Of a DNA stretch of 64,000 nt, positions 25,591-36,140 are shown piece by piece. The first letter of the stretch is position 1. Each line of letters starts with the position of its first letter. The notes under the pieces are model-generated. The model searched no databases. It had not been told where the DNA came from and saw nothing but the letters and a program-made list of their open reading frames with translations. Location of the stretch: contig CM053794.1 in the NCBI GenBank assembly GCA_028671895.1, forward strand, positions 24,166,501-24,230,500, written 5' to 3'. The DNA is from Oenanthe sinensis. Taxonomy: Eukaryota > Streptophyta > Magnoliopsida > Apiales > Apiaceae. The position numbers and the translations under genes are program-made.

Positions 25591-27419
25591 GTTCAAATTT
25601 TTTTAAAAAAATATATGGGATACAGAAAATAGTGTTCTAAAAAAACAAAAGACAAAAATTACTCACATGTGTATCACATGCACACAATTCAAAAATGGGT
25701 GTTTAAATGGGTATTTTTGACTAACTTTTTAAAAATTGTCATTTTTTACACATATATTCAAAAACTTGGTATTTTTTTCATTATTTCGTAAAACCGTGAG
25801 TTGTACTTAATATTAATATATAAATATTTATAATACATTTTTATGAAACTTTTAAACTACAAGCAGTATTTTATTATAAATAAATTTTGATAAACACCAA
25901 AATTTGACAAACCCAATATTTTAAATATTTTTACTGCATTATATTCAAATTATATCAGAAATATTGTATACTAATATTTAAAAATTATTTATAATATAAT
26001 ATTATATAACAAAGTCATATCAAATATGTTATACTAGCTATACTAACACCAAGCTACATTTATAACATAATACGGGATAATTGGTGTTTTTCTAATATTT
26101 TTAATATTATATATATAATTTTTAATATTTTAATAATCAACACAATAACATATAATATGAAGAACTACTATAATAGCTAGAAAGAAATATTAAAAAACAA
26201 ATATATGAAATTAGTTATAATAATATTTACATGAAAAAAAAGATACTATTATAGTATTATTAATTAGAGAAAAATACTAGCTATTATATAGTATTATTAT
26301 AGTATTAATATATATTCCATATAAAAATAAAATAATAAATTTGTAAATATTACCTCATTCCTATATTCACATAAATACCTTTCTCTTAATATTGAGGGTG
26401 ATAGGGTCAGAGGAGCAACAAGCCCTAATTAATTATCAGTAAATGTTAGCTTTCTCATATACAAATTGAAACCAATGAGTGAGTATTTCCGACCATCTCA
26501 AGCGCTCCTCCCTAATTTCAAAAACTGAGGAAAAGAGGTGAAGAGCAACAGTTTCAAAAACCGAGGAAAAAAATGAAGAGCAAGTAAAATACTTTATCTC
26601 AATTTTGGAATAAAAATTTTGAAATAAAAGTATGTATAATTTAAATTCATTTTCACTTACTTTCTTCTCTCATAAAATGAGTGAAAATGAAACTACTTTA
26701 CTTCCATTTCACTTTCTTTAATTTTTCTTTAAAATTCGGGAATAAGGTGTAAGCTTTCTTTCGTGACGACACAATTTTAATTAAACCAAAAATTGATTAA
26801 CATCTAATAGTTTATATAACTTTCAATTTAATTATATTTATATTAAATATTAATATTTTAAATTTTTGCTTACAATCTAATATTATTCTACCAAATATGT
26901 TATATTAATACATCTCAATTTTATTATCACTAAAACTCATAACATAATTAATTTAAAATTAGAACTTATTATATATTAAATCTCATTAATATTATAAGTT
27001 TAAAATGCTATTTTGAACAAAAAGACAAACAACAAAACATGGTAAAATGGACAATGAAAAAATAGCATTTGTCAAATTAAAACAAAAAATTATTTGCGTT
27101 ATCGAATCATTTCACCAAATTTATATTTAGAATCATTTTATTTCCAACTGAAAAATTAGGATTTAGGACCTTCACCTGATTATTGATTTAATTTTTTTGA
27201 ATATTAATCTATGAAAATTTCAATTTATCGAGGGTGAGATTTAAATCTACCATAAGCCCTCAATAGATTCCATGTGAAAGGAAGAAACATAAAAAATTAT
27301 ACTTGCGGTGTGAATACATATACCCCGAACCTCTATCGAGAGTTGACAAAAACATTTGACATAACATAATAATTCGAAGAAAAAGCAAAATAGCGATCGT
27401 AGAAACGCCCATAACATAA
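25591..27419. other. AT-rich intergenic DNA downstream of extensin gene A
   Basis: Very AT-rich, with no gene. The part at about 27110-27260 (GAAAAATTAGGATTTAGGAC, ATTTATCGAGGGTGAGATTT) recurs downstream of extensins B and C (30900-31010, 35583-35640) and at 46580-46715, so it is the 3' flank of the amplified extensin unit. Confidence 0.6.
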
Positions 27420-27473
27420 TGCACGCTGTTAATTTACTTCATCTTGTTTGTTTGGCAGTGGGTTCGGTCGGTC

Positions 27474-27601
27474 CTGTAAATGTAGCTAGATTAACAATAA
27501 GAAAATGTTAAATAGAGCTAGATAAACATTGATTATATTTCATTTTACTTTATAGTACCATGCAGAAAGATTATATTCATAGCTTAGGAGAGAACACGTA
27601 C
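27474..27601 (-). other. Predicted 3' UTR intron of extensin A
   Basis: Minus-strand donor AGCA|GTACGTGTT lies 12 nt after the TAA stop. The acceptor is ACATTTACAG|GACCGACC. The 128-bp interval is AT-rich, and the sequence after the acceptor (CCGAACCCACTGCC) is conserved in copies B and C. Tobacco extensin terminators are known to contain such an intron. Splicing here is inferred, not observed. Confidence 0.5.
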
Positions 27602-27611
27602 TGCTAGCTTT

Positions 27612-28055
27612 TTAATAGTGGGAAGGAGGAGGAAGAGGAGGAGGTGGAGTGTGGTAATAATGATGCTTGGGAGGTGGTGGTGGTGGAGACTTGTACTTGT
27701 AGTGATGTACTGGTGAAGGATAATGTTTTGGTGGAGGTGGAGACTTGTATTTGTACATGGGCGGTGGTGAGTGCACCTGAGGAGGTGGTGGTGGAGAAAA
27801 TTTACGGTAATAATATGGAAAGTAAGGCACTATAGGTCGCGGTGAGTGCACCGTGAGAGAGGGTGGAGGTTTGATTTGAATAGGGGGTGGGGGAGGTGAA
27901 AATTGTTTAGGTTCAGGTTCAGGTTTCCCTGGTTTACGAGTATAACTCGATTTAGGCGGTGGTGGTGGAGGGGAGAGAGGCTTTGCTTCCGTAGTTTCTG
28001 ATAGAAAATTGAGATAAATTAATACTACAAGTAGAGATATCACCAGAGTGCCCAT
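27612..28055 (-). CDS. Short extensin-like hydroxyproline-rich glycoprotein, copy A
   Basis: 147 residues. A hydrophobic signal peptide (MGTLVISLLVVLIYLNF..) ends near SETTEA, then the chain is almost all proline-rich: SPPPPPP near the start, PYFPYYYRKFSPPPPP, then YKYKSPPPP and HHYKYKSPPPPPPKHHYYH. Extensins are secreted; Pro in SPPPP blocks becomes arabinosylated Hyp, and Tyr in YKY-type motifs crosslinks chains in the cell wall. This is short for an extensin. The start is the only ATG giving a signal peptide. The segment around residues 35-60 (RKPGKPEPEPKQ) is unlike copies B and C. Upstream there is a GGCCTC motif and an AT-rich box near 28,140, but the distal promoter has been split by about 1.35 kb of inserted DNA including a MITE. 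A spliced 3' UTR is predicted. Confidence 0.9.
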   Translation of the reverse strand: MGTLVISLLVVLIYLNFLSETTEAKPLSPPPPPPKSSYTRKPGKPEPEPKQFSPPPPPIQIKPPPSLTVHSPRPIVPYFPYYYRKFSPPPPPQVHSPPPMYKYKSPPPPKHYPSPVHHYKYKSPPPPPPKHHYYHTPPPPLPPPSHY

Positions 28056-28309
28056 TCTCGACTCTTTGGCTATTCACTTCTCTTTACTCCGAATGATATT
28101 GTATTCGTTATGCTTCGACACAATGTGAGGCCTCCTTTTATTATAGACCAACTTGACGTTGTACGTTATAGCATGTCCAACAGTCTGTCCCATAGAAACT
28201 GTCAACCCGTTTAAGTTGATAATATAGACTCAATAATTGCTTTGTTGTGGTATAAATATTACGACTATAAAAAATATTAAGTTCTAATGATTTAGCTAAT
28301 ATATTTTAT

Positions 28310-29173
28310 AGGCTTAAATGTAATTTAAACCTGCGTTATTAATAATATACAATTCAAACCCTCTTTTAATATATTTAGTAAATTTAACCTTATGTTTTTT
28401 AACTATTTACAATTGAAACATTTTTTAAAATAATTAGTAAATTTAACCCTATGTTTTTGAACTATGTACAATTGAAATCTTTTTTAAAATAAATAGTAAA
28501 TTTAACCCTACGTTTTAAAACATTTAGTAAATTTAACCTTGACTTTTTAATTTCGGAATAAAATAAATTTTATGACAAAATTTTGAATAAATATTCGTCA
28601 AATGCACTATTGTCAATTTTTTTGTATAGATATTATCTAAGCATAATAAATATTTGCAATTATTAGGATTTTTCTTATAAAATGGATATTTAGATGTTCT
28701 TTTCTATATTAATATATCTATATGTATAATATATTATATATGTTCAATAAAATTTTAATATGTGTTTATATTATTTCATCTTGCCTTCACACTTCCCGCT
28801 CAATATATTCATGAATGTTCATCACCGAATTTAATTTATTTTCAAAAATACTCTTCAATGAATATATTCTCGAAAATACTTTTTCGATATAAAATTTATT
28901 TTATTCCGAAATTAAAAAGGAAAGGTTAAATTTACTAAATGTTTTAAAATGTAGGGTTAAATTTACTATTTATTTTAAAAAAGGTTTCAATTGTACATAG
29001 TTAAAAAACATAGGGTTAAATTTACTAATTATTTTAAAATTTTAGTAATAATTTTAAAAAAGGTTTCAATTGTAAATAGTTAAAAAACGTAGGGTTAAAT
29101 TTACTAAATATATTAAAAGAGGATTTGAATTGTATATTGTTAATAACATAGGGTTCAAATTGTAAATAAGCCT
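28310..29173. mobile_element. Foldback MITE, 864 bp, 7-bp target-site duplication, in the upstream region of extensin A
   Basis: The ends are AGGCTTAAATGTAATTTAAA and, reversed, AGGCTTATTTACAATTTGAA, followed by matching TTATTAA(T/C)AATATACAATTC. Both sides carry ATTTTAT (28303-28309 and 29174-29180). Each arm of about 250 bp has three to four repeats of a 60-bp motif (AGTAAATTTAACC...TACAATTGAAA) in mirrored order. No coding capacity. The TSD length and inverted arms suggest a hAT- or Mutator-type non-autonomous element. Confidence 0.85.
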
Positions 29174-29180
29174 ATTTTAT

Positions 29181-30014
29181 ATGTCAACTTAATTCAACAA
29201 TCTTTCCAATATTCATTATCTATTATAATAATAATAATTATTATTATAAATTTGAATCTAATTACTCTTAAGAATGAGGAAAAAGAAAAAAAGATGGGAG
29301 AAAAATGATGAAAATGAATTTTTTATTCATACAATTAAAATAAAATAGACGATGAATATTGAATGCCTATTAATAGGGTATTGCTAGGGAAATTGGATAC
29401 AGTTGGATTGACATTTTGTGATATATTCTCTGTTTTTGAACTTAGAATCTCATTTTGGGAAACGGTTGGGCTCAGCTCTTAATTAATTAGTTGTTTTTCA
29501 TTAACCTCTGAATGACAATTCCGATTATGTGGATCAAATCAAGTTTAAAGAATGTTAGAAAGTAGGGCTATAAAATGAGAGGAAGAGACGTATATATATC
29601 CGTTCAAACTTCAAACCCAACCTCGATAAAAAATTCAACTATATATAGTTACATATTCAAAAGTTATATAATTATTGTTTTGTGAACAAATCAAAATCAT
29701 ATTCTTGATGAAATTGTGAAAATATTGCATGAAATTTACATTTTTCTTGTTTCCGAATTAGTATAAGTATGAGTGTATGACCTTATGTATTGAGAGGATT
29801 AACGGTTTAGATTTATTTAATATAATATATGAAATATATGTTGCCACTATTTAAAAAACGATCACTATTCACAAGTGAATATATGTTAGTATAATGTTCT
29901 TTAATCATGTAATTGTTCTTTAATCATGTAATGATATATAACCATCCAGTTACAATTTACAACTTATTTAATTAAAATCGGTAGATGATTAATTACTGTA
30001 AAAATCAATATTTA
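29181..30014. other. Displaced upstream flank of extensin A
   Basis: GACAATTCCGATTATGTGG near 29514 and the following AAATCAAGTTTAAAGAATG match the sequence that sits only about 100-150 bp upstream of extensins B and C (32060, 36690). It is therefore the distal promoter flank of A pushed away by inserted DNA. No gene was seen. Confidence 0.65.
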
Positions 30015-30280
30015 GTACTCCCTCCGTCTCTTATTACTTTTCCTGTTAATCATGTGCGCGTTTGCCAACACACACTTTTTAATCGTTAATATCTTTAATT
30101 TCGTATTAGTATTAAATATAATTTTTTTACTGTATTAAAGTACTCACAAATACGAATCAAACAAGATCACTCATGACTATATTTTGTCTTACAAATTATG
30201 TGTAAATTAGTAGTCAATCGATTATAATGAACAGTACAAAAAGTCAAAACAAGAAAAATATTCAGTGACGGAGGGAGTAC
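30015..30280. mobile_element. CTCCCTCC-type MITE, 266 bp, with a paralogous empty site
   Basis: Perfect 14-bp terminal inverted repeats GTACTCCCTCCGTC / GACGGAGGGAGTAC, flanked by TTA (30012-30014, 30281-30283). The related flank of extensin C lacks the element: near 37050-37065 it reads AGTTAGTAGTTGCTC, matching the filled site with one TTA. The CTCCCTCCGT terminus is the Stowaway signature, but the empty site fits a 3-bp TTA duplication better than TA. Confidence 0.88.
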
Positions 30281-30283
30281 TTA

Positions 30284-31320
30284 GTAGTTGCTCATTTCAA
30301 ATTCTACGTCAACCAATTAAAGCAATATATACTTTTGAAAGTTTGTAAAAGACTTTTAACTAGCTAGCCTCGACTTAGTTGATTCATAAATTGTTTTTTT
30401 CCACAAATCTTCTATTAGATTTGATAAAAAAAACTTTTACGCGTGTTAGTAATGTAATTTTAGGTTTGACTTAAAACACAGCCTTGGCAGTCTCACAATC
30501 GTACCAACAAGAAAATGAAAGAAAAGGACTGCACTACGCGCACAATGATACAATCCGTGAAATCTTATACTCCGTCGGTACTATTTTAGTTTTTTTTTTG
30601 AAGTTTTTTTAAATATTATATTAATTGTCTATTTCTTCATTTCTTTATTTAATATAAGTTCTTTAATAAATTTTCAAGAATACCCTATCTTATTATCATT
30701 TTCAATATTATTTTTTTTCAAAATAAATTAATAAAATGGAATGGAAAGAATAGTATATAATTAAGTATTTACTTCGAGCTTAAATAACACACCATGGAGT
30801 AATTATATTTTTTTTTACTTTCATTTTTCTTCATTTCTCACCTAATCCCGATAATGAGAAAATCAATCAATATTTAAGCACACCATGAATTATTTTTGTT
30901 TACAAATGAAAAATTAGGATTTAAGGCCTTCACCAGATTATTAATTTGTTTTTTTGAATATTAATTTATGAAAATTTCAATTTATCGAGGGTGAGATTTA
31001 AATCTACCAGAGTGTATAATGTATATATGTAGGGCGGTACCGGGGTCAGGCTCCGGGCCCAGCAACTTTGAAGAATCAATAGAGAATTTAATTTTTTCAT
31101 CGTATATATGAGTTCCGAATAGAATCGATATGGAAAAGGAGAAATATAAAACTTGATACTGACCGTGTGAATGCATATACGATGAAGCTGTTCTACATAT
31201 ATTTTAGAGAGTTGACTACAACATTTGTGATACCATATTAATTCGAAGAAATTAAAAGCGAAACAGCGATTGTAGAAATTAACGTCGATAACATAATGTA
31301 CGTACGCAGCACGCTGTTAA
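30284..31320. other. Duplicated flank between extensins A and B
   Basis: 30290-30870 resembles 37060-37740 (upstream of C) and 44390-44790 (upstream of D). 30950-32139, containing gene B, matches 35583-36772, containing gene C. The 64-codon minus-strand frame at 30982 is only the duplicated 3' flank and has no known domain. Confidence 0.6.
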
Positions 31321-31361
31321 TTTACTTCATCTTGTTTGTTTGGCAGTGGGTTCGGTCGGTC

Positions 31362-31497
31362 CTGCAAATGTAGCTGGATTAACAAGAAGAAAATATTAAA
31401 TAGAGCTAGATAAACATTAATTATATTTCATTTTACTTTATATATATATAGTAGCATGCAAAAAGATTATATTCATAGCTTAGGAGAGAACACGTAC
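31362..31497 (-). other. Predicted 3' UTR intron of extensin B
   Basis: The donor AGCA|GTACGTGTT follows the stop by 12 nt. The acceptor is ACATTTGCAG|GACCGACC, a better acceptor than in copy A (TTGCAG against TTACAG). Length 136 bp. Copy C has the same sequence at 35995-36130. Confidence 0.5.
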
Positions 31498-31507
31498 TGC
31501 TAGCTTT

Positions 31508-31948
31508 TTAATAGTGGGAAGGAGGAGGAGGAGGAGGTGGAGTGTGGTAATAGTGATGCTTGGGAGGTGGTGGTGGTGGAGACTTGTACTTGTAGTCATG
31601 TACCGGTGAAGGATAATGTTTTGGTGGAGGTGGAGACTTGTATTTGTACATGGGCGGTGGTGAGTGCACGTGAGGAGGTGGGGGCGGAGAAAATTTACGG
31701 TAATAATATGGAACGTAAGGCACTATAGGTGGCGGTGAGTGCACCGTGAGAGAGGGTGGAGGCGGGGGAGGAGAAGATTGTACAGGTGGTGGTTGCTGCG
31801 GTGAAGGAGGAGATCCTGTAGGAGCTGGTACACTATTAAATTTATGTTTAGGTGGTGGTGGAGGGGAACGAGGCTTTGCTGCTGTGGTTTCTGATGGAAA
31901 ATTGAGATAAATTAACACTACAAGCAGAGATATCACCAGAGTGCCCAT
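31508..31948 (-). CDS. Short extensin-like hydroxyproline-rich glycoprotein, copy B
   Basis: 146 residues with signal peptide MGTLVISLLVVLIYLNF.., cleavage expected near ETTAA|KP. The mature chain has SPPPPP, a PPSPQQPPPVQSSPPPPPP stretch, VPYVPYYYRKFSPPPPP, YKYKSPPPP, DYKYKSPPPPPPKHHYYH and C-terminal PPPPPPPSHY. Ser-Pro blocks and YKY/YYY motifs are the features used for glycosylation and crosslinking in wall extensins. Its translation is identical to copy C 4,633 bp away, so one is a recent duplicate. Minus-strand TATATATAATAG (about 32033-32044) lies about 90 bp upstream of the ATG, followed by GGCCTAAGATTG. A 3' UTR intron is predicted (31362-31497). Confidence 0.92.
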   Translation of the reverse strand: MGTLVISLLVVLIYLNFPSETTAAKPRSPPPPPKHKFNSVPAPTGSPPSPQQPPPVQSSPPPPPPSLTVHSPPPIVPYVPYYYRKFSPPPPPHVHSPPPMYKYKSPPPPKHYPSPVHDYKYKSPPPPPPKHHYYHTPPPPPPPSHY

Positions 31949-32029
31949 TCTCGACCCTTTGGCTATTCACTTGTCTTTACTCCGAATGATATTGTATTCG
32001 TTATGCTTTGACACAATCTTAGGCCTCTT

Positions 32030-32046
32030 TCTATTATATATAGACC
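32030..32046 (-). promoter_or_regulatory. TATA box of extensin B
   Basis: Minus-strand CTATATATAATAG, followed about 10-15 nt later by the conserved GAGGCCTAAGATTG. The same arrangement is at about 36663-36679 for copy C. TATAAAAG plus GGCCTAAGATTG precedes F, and CTATAAATAGAG precedes E and G. Confidence 0.65.
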
Positions 32047-32139
32047 AAACCTTAATTTGAATGACAATTCCGATTATGTGGGTCAAATCAAGTTTGAACA
32101 ATGTTACAAGTAGGGCTGGAAAATGAGAGCAAGAGACGT

Positions 32140-33608
32140 TAATAAATGTTAATTTGAATGACAATACCAACGAAAGTAATGAATTTCATTATATAAATAT
32201 AAAAAATGATGAATAAATAGTTTTGTTAGTATTAAATTAATAAATATGTACTAGAAACCCTTACTTTGACCGATATTATAAGATTGTATTAAAAAATTCA
32301 ATAACTATATAAATTAGGTACGTTGACCGGAACCTAATTAGGTAAGAAGTTCTTCTATTTTAGCCTAACTTTGGAACCCTGAAAATTGTAATTGCATTTT
32401 CACAACACTGAAAGATCAATAAGAGTATAAGAGTATATAAAATTATTGTTACTTTGTTAAAAAGACAATCACATATTCTTTTAGTTAATATTGCTGATTA
32501 TATATAACATAATCAGGTACATAAACCCGCGTCTGGGCAGAATTCAAAATTCTGATGAACTCACCGATTACTCTTATACATTACCGATTCTCTTAAAATT
32601 TTAAGATATTAAGAATTGAAATCGTATTATTCAATTAATCTAGTTTCCTCAAGTAATTAATAAACACTAAAAAAACAAGGGTCAATTTGACCGGTTAAAT
32701 ATGACCGACATTATATACAACCGGCCCCAACCGAAATTAGCCGCATGAATTATATACGACTGCCCCAGTTGAAATTAAAATCGGTCAAAAATAATTAGTG
32801 GAATGTGGTGTCGGTCAAAAATAGTTGATCGAATTTAACATTAATTTCAACGAAATGTTTTTAGACGGTCAAAAATGCCACCGCTAAAAAATGAAGTTTC
32901 CTGCCAATTGAAAATTAAACTTTCCACTAGAAACGGTCAAATTTATAGGGGTGGAATTTAATATTTAGCCGCGAAAATTAACCTAGTTTCCTCAAGTAAG
33001 GAATATATATACAAATATATACTTGTATATTTATTATATATAACGTTTAAAAAGATTTGCTATTTATTTATTTATATATATTTTTTATAAGTAAACTTTG
33101 ACAATATGAAAGAAAAGTTAACTTGAACTGAAATCGGTGGGAATATATATATTTGAGTGCCGATATTTTAAATTTTTATTATAATACTAAAAAGCATTAT
33201 ATGCATGTATTAATTATACATAATGAACATGAACCATGAACTATGGAATATATATATCAATTATTACCTCCCTGTGACGTAGATGAAATAAAATATCTTT
33301 TCTGATTTTCTGTGACACCGGAGTTTGATCCCCTCAAGTCAAAGACACGTTAAAAAGAAAATATAATCCTGCCCCCTGCCGGTGGAAAAAAAAAGGTCAG
33401 TTTTGTTCTTCCAAGTTGCTTCATGCATGTCGACAAAACTGATCACAAGATCTGTATAACCAGTGTACGTATATTACAATATTAATACTGCACAGCTAAA
33501 CCAAATTAAAATTTAAAATTAAAACGGAAATTGCATCAAATTATACCCAATAAAATCAAACAAATTAGAAATTAAATTAAATAAAAAATTGAGCCAAATT
33601 ATAATATA
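32140..33608. other. Non-coding insert between duplicated extensin units B and C
   Basis: Homology to the upstream flank of C stops at 32139. A direct repeat CTAGTTTCCTCAAGTAA brackets 32,660-32,990, a stretch with repeated GGTCAAAAAT motifs whose left end CACTAAAAAAACAAGG recalls CACTA-type termini but has no matching right end. 33,300-33,480 (GGAGTTTGATCC, CAAAACTGATCACAAGATCT) matches 62,085-62,260 beyond gene G. No gene. Confidence 0.45.
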
Positions 33609-34317
33609 TCTATACTATATTATTAAAGCTGCAACTTTTGTGTCTCACTCAATTTTAAATACACATGTCTCCTACTAAATTTCATACACATTCTTTTAAT
33701 TAGCAACATGTTTTAATTTTTTTTATTAGTCAACCTCGTTAATTTATTTAATATAATAATTTATTAATTAAATTTTATGAATATTAAAATAATAATAATA
33801 TTTTATTTATATTAATTAAATTTTATTATTGTGCCCTATCTATATTATATATACTTTTATATTATATTATTCTAAACGAACTTCTTTTTTAATTAGAATA
33901 TAGAGTTGTACTCACATCTAATAGCATGTTTCAATTTTTTCATTCTCAAACACTTTAATTTGTTTAAAATTATATTTTATAATATAAATTTTCGAATATT
34001 AAAATTATATATATATTAAAACATATTCTTTTATTTAAATTTTAATTAAAATATTTTCTAATATATTAAAACTCTTTTTATTAATAAAAATGTATTAATG
34101 CTTTCCACGGGTTATTAATCTATGTTAATTAATATAAATATATAACAATATATTAATGAGAATTTAAACACATAATATAAATATGATTCAAAAATAATTT
34201 ATCCCATATACAACATTACATAAAAAATATTAATAACATAAATAATTCAATTAAATATTTAATTCATTTAAAATATATAATATATTATTTATTATTCTTC
34301 TCCGGGTTATAGGCTAG
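33609..34317 (+). mobile_element. Candidate non-autonomous Helitron, 709 bp
   Basis: The 5' end TCTATACTATATTATTAAAG is a classic plant Helitron start and is preceded by A. The 3' end CGGGTTATAGGCTAG carries the CTRR terminus and is followed by T, as expected for insertion between A and T with no target duplication. The interior is AT-rich without Rep/helicase coding. The 3' hairpin is weak, so the right boundary is less certain. Confidence 0.55.
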
Positions 34318-35090
34318 TATATATATATATGTGTGTGTATATATATATAAACCGAATCAAATAGTACAAAAAATTTTAAAATACAAATTTATAAATTTCT
34401 TCCTACATGTTAATTCTTAATTTATAAATTACCAAAATTTAAAAAGTTTGTACCGAAACTTACCTACCTATATATATACATATAAATCATTTATGCACAT
34501 ATATCTTGTATATTTATTTTAATATATTATTTAAATTATTGTTAAAATTTTAGATTGAAACATCATTTTACACCGAAACCACAATTAAAAAAGATAAATC
34601 TCACCAATAATATTTGGTTTAATTTTAATTTTTAATTTTAGAAATCGGATGACTTTTGGTTATTGTTTGATTTTAGGTGGAAACAATACCTCCTCTATTA
34701 GTAATATATATTTTATATATGAACCATTGAATAATTTCATAGTCTCGCATATATTTTAATCCCTCAATTTTTGATGATTATAGTCCTTCAAATTCTTTTT
34801 ATGATTATAAAAAGTAGTCTTAGAAGCGCGAGATGACCATTTTCTAGAATCAGAGACAATAATTATATTTAGTTAGTAAAGTGCATGCATACACTTTAGT
34901 TAAAATCCAGAGTTTGAAAAATGAGAGAACGAGAAAAAAAAATTGAAATTTTCTTCTTCAGTCGTGCTCTGTAGTTTTTTCACAACAGAAAGAGAAAAAA
35001 AGCAAAAAAAAAGAGAGAAAATTACCACAAGTTTCCCCTCAAATTTTTCTTCCAAAAAATTCGATGATTAGGAAAGAAACTCTCACACTT
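34318..35090. other. AT-rich spacer, no gene recognised
   Basis: Starts with TA/TG microsatellite sequence (34318-34350), then AT-rich DNA with A-rich and pyrimidine-rich runs around 34920-35060. No coding signal. Confidence 0.5.
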
Positions 35091-35580
35091 CTTTTTAAAT
35101 AATACCATACATATCTTTTTTCAAAAATTTCTCTCCCGTACTACCATGAACTCAGGAGCACATTAAAGAAAAATTTTATACTTCTTTTCTCTCATCTTCT
35201 CTTCTCTTTTTTTCTTCGATAAAAGACATCATTTGAAATAGTTTAATTCAAAATTTATCATTTGTAATACTGTATCTTGATTTTGTTACAATTAGTGACG
35301 TTTGTCTGTTTATATTAACTCTGTTAATAATTTGAGTAAAACAGTCTTTTTAAATAATACCATACATATCTTTTTTCAAAAATTTCTCTCCTGTACTACC
35401 ATGAACTCAGGAGCACATTAAAGAAAAATTTTATACTTCTTTTCTCTCATCTTCTCTTCTCTTTTTTTCTTCGATAAAAGACATCATTTGAAATAGTTTA
35501 ATTCAAAATTTATCATTTGTAATACTGTATCTTGATTTTGTTACAATTAGTGACATTTGTCTGTTTATATTAACTCTGTT
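35091..35580. repeat. 255-bp tandem duplication abutting the extensin C unit
   Basis: CTTTTTAAATAATACCATAC starts at 35091 and 35346. The copies run through TCTCTCATCTTCTCTTCTC and TGTATCTTGATTTTGTTACA with about two differences seen. The second copy stops at 35580, directly where homology to the extensin B unit begins (35583). Confidence 0.9.
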
Positions 35581-36140
35581 ATTTTTTTGAATATTAATTT
35601 ATGAAAATTTCAATTTATCGAGGGTGAGATTTAAATCTACCAGAGTGTATAATGTATATATGTAGGGCGGTACCGGGATCAGGCTCCGGGCCCAGCAACT
35701 TTGAAGAATCAATAGAGAATTTAATTTTTTCATCGTATATATGAGTTCCGAATAGAATCGATATGGAAAAGGAGAAATATAAAACTTGATACTGACCGTG
35801 TGAATGCATATACGATGAAGCTGTTCTACATATATTTTAGAGAGTTGACTACAACATTTGTGATACCATATTAATTCGAAGAAATTAAAAGCGAAACAGC
35901 GATTGTAGAAATTAACGTCGATAACATAATGTACGTACGCAGCACGCTGTTAATTTACTTCATCTTGTTTGTTTGGCAGTGGGTTCGGTCGGTCCTGCAA
36001 ATGTAGCTGGATTAACAAGAAGAAAATATTAAATAGAGCTAGATAAACATTAATTATATTTCATTTTACTTTATATATATATAGTAGCATGCAAAAAGAT
36101 TATATTCATAGCTTAGGAGAGAACACGTACTGCTAGCTTT

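Noticed and set aside
27644..27835. Plus-strand open frames opposite the extensin genes (also 31537, 36170, 57280, 61001, 61150)
   Set aside because: They are antisense shadows of the GGT/GGA-rich complement of proline codons, and have no signal peptide or domain of their own.
30982..31176. 64-codon minus-strand frame, also at 35615
   Set aside because: Conserved only because the B/C block is duplicated; no domain, no signal, and it lies in the extensin 3' flank.
32639..33000. Possible CACTA element starting CACTAAAAAAACAAGG
   Set aside because: No matching TAGTG right end; the flanking direct repeat of about 17 bp is far too long for a CACTA target duplication.
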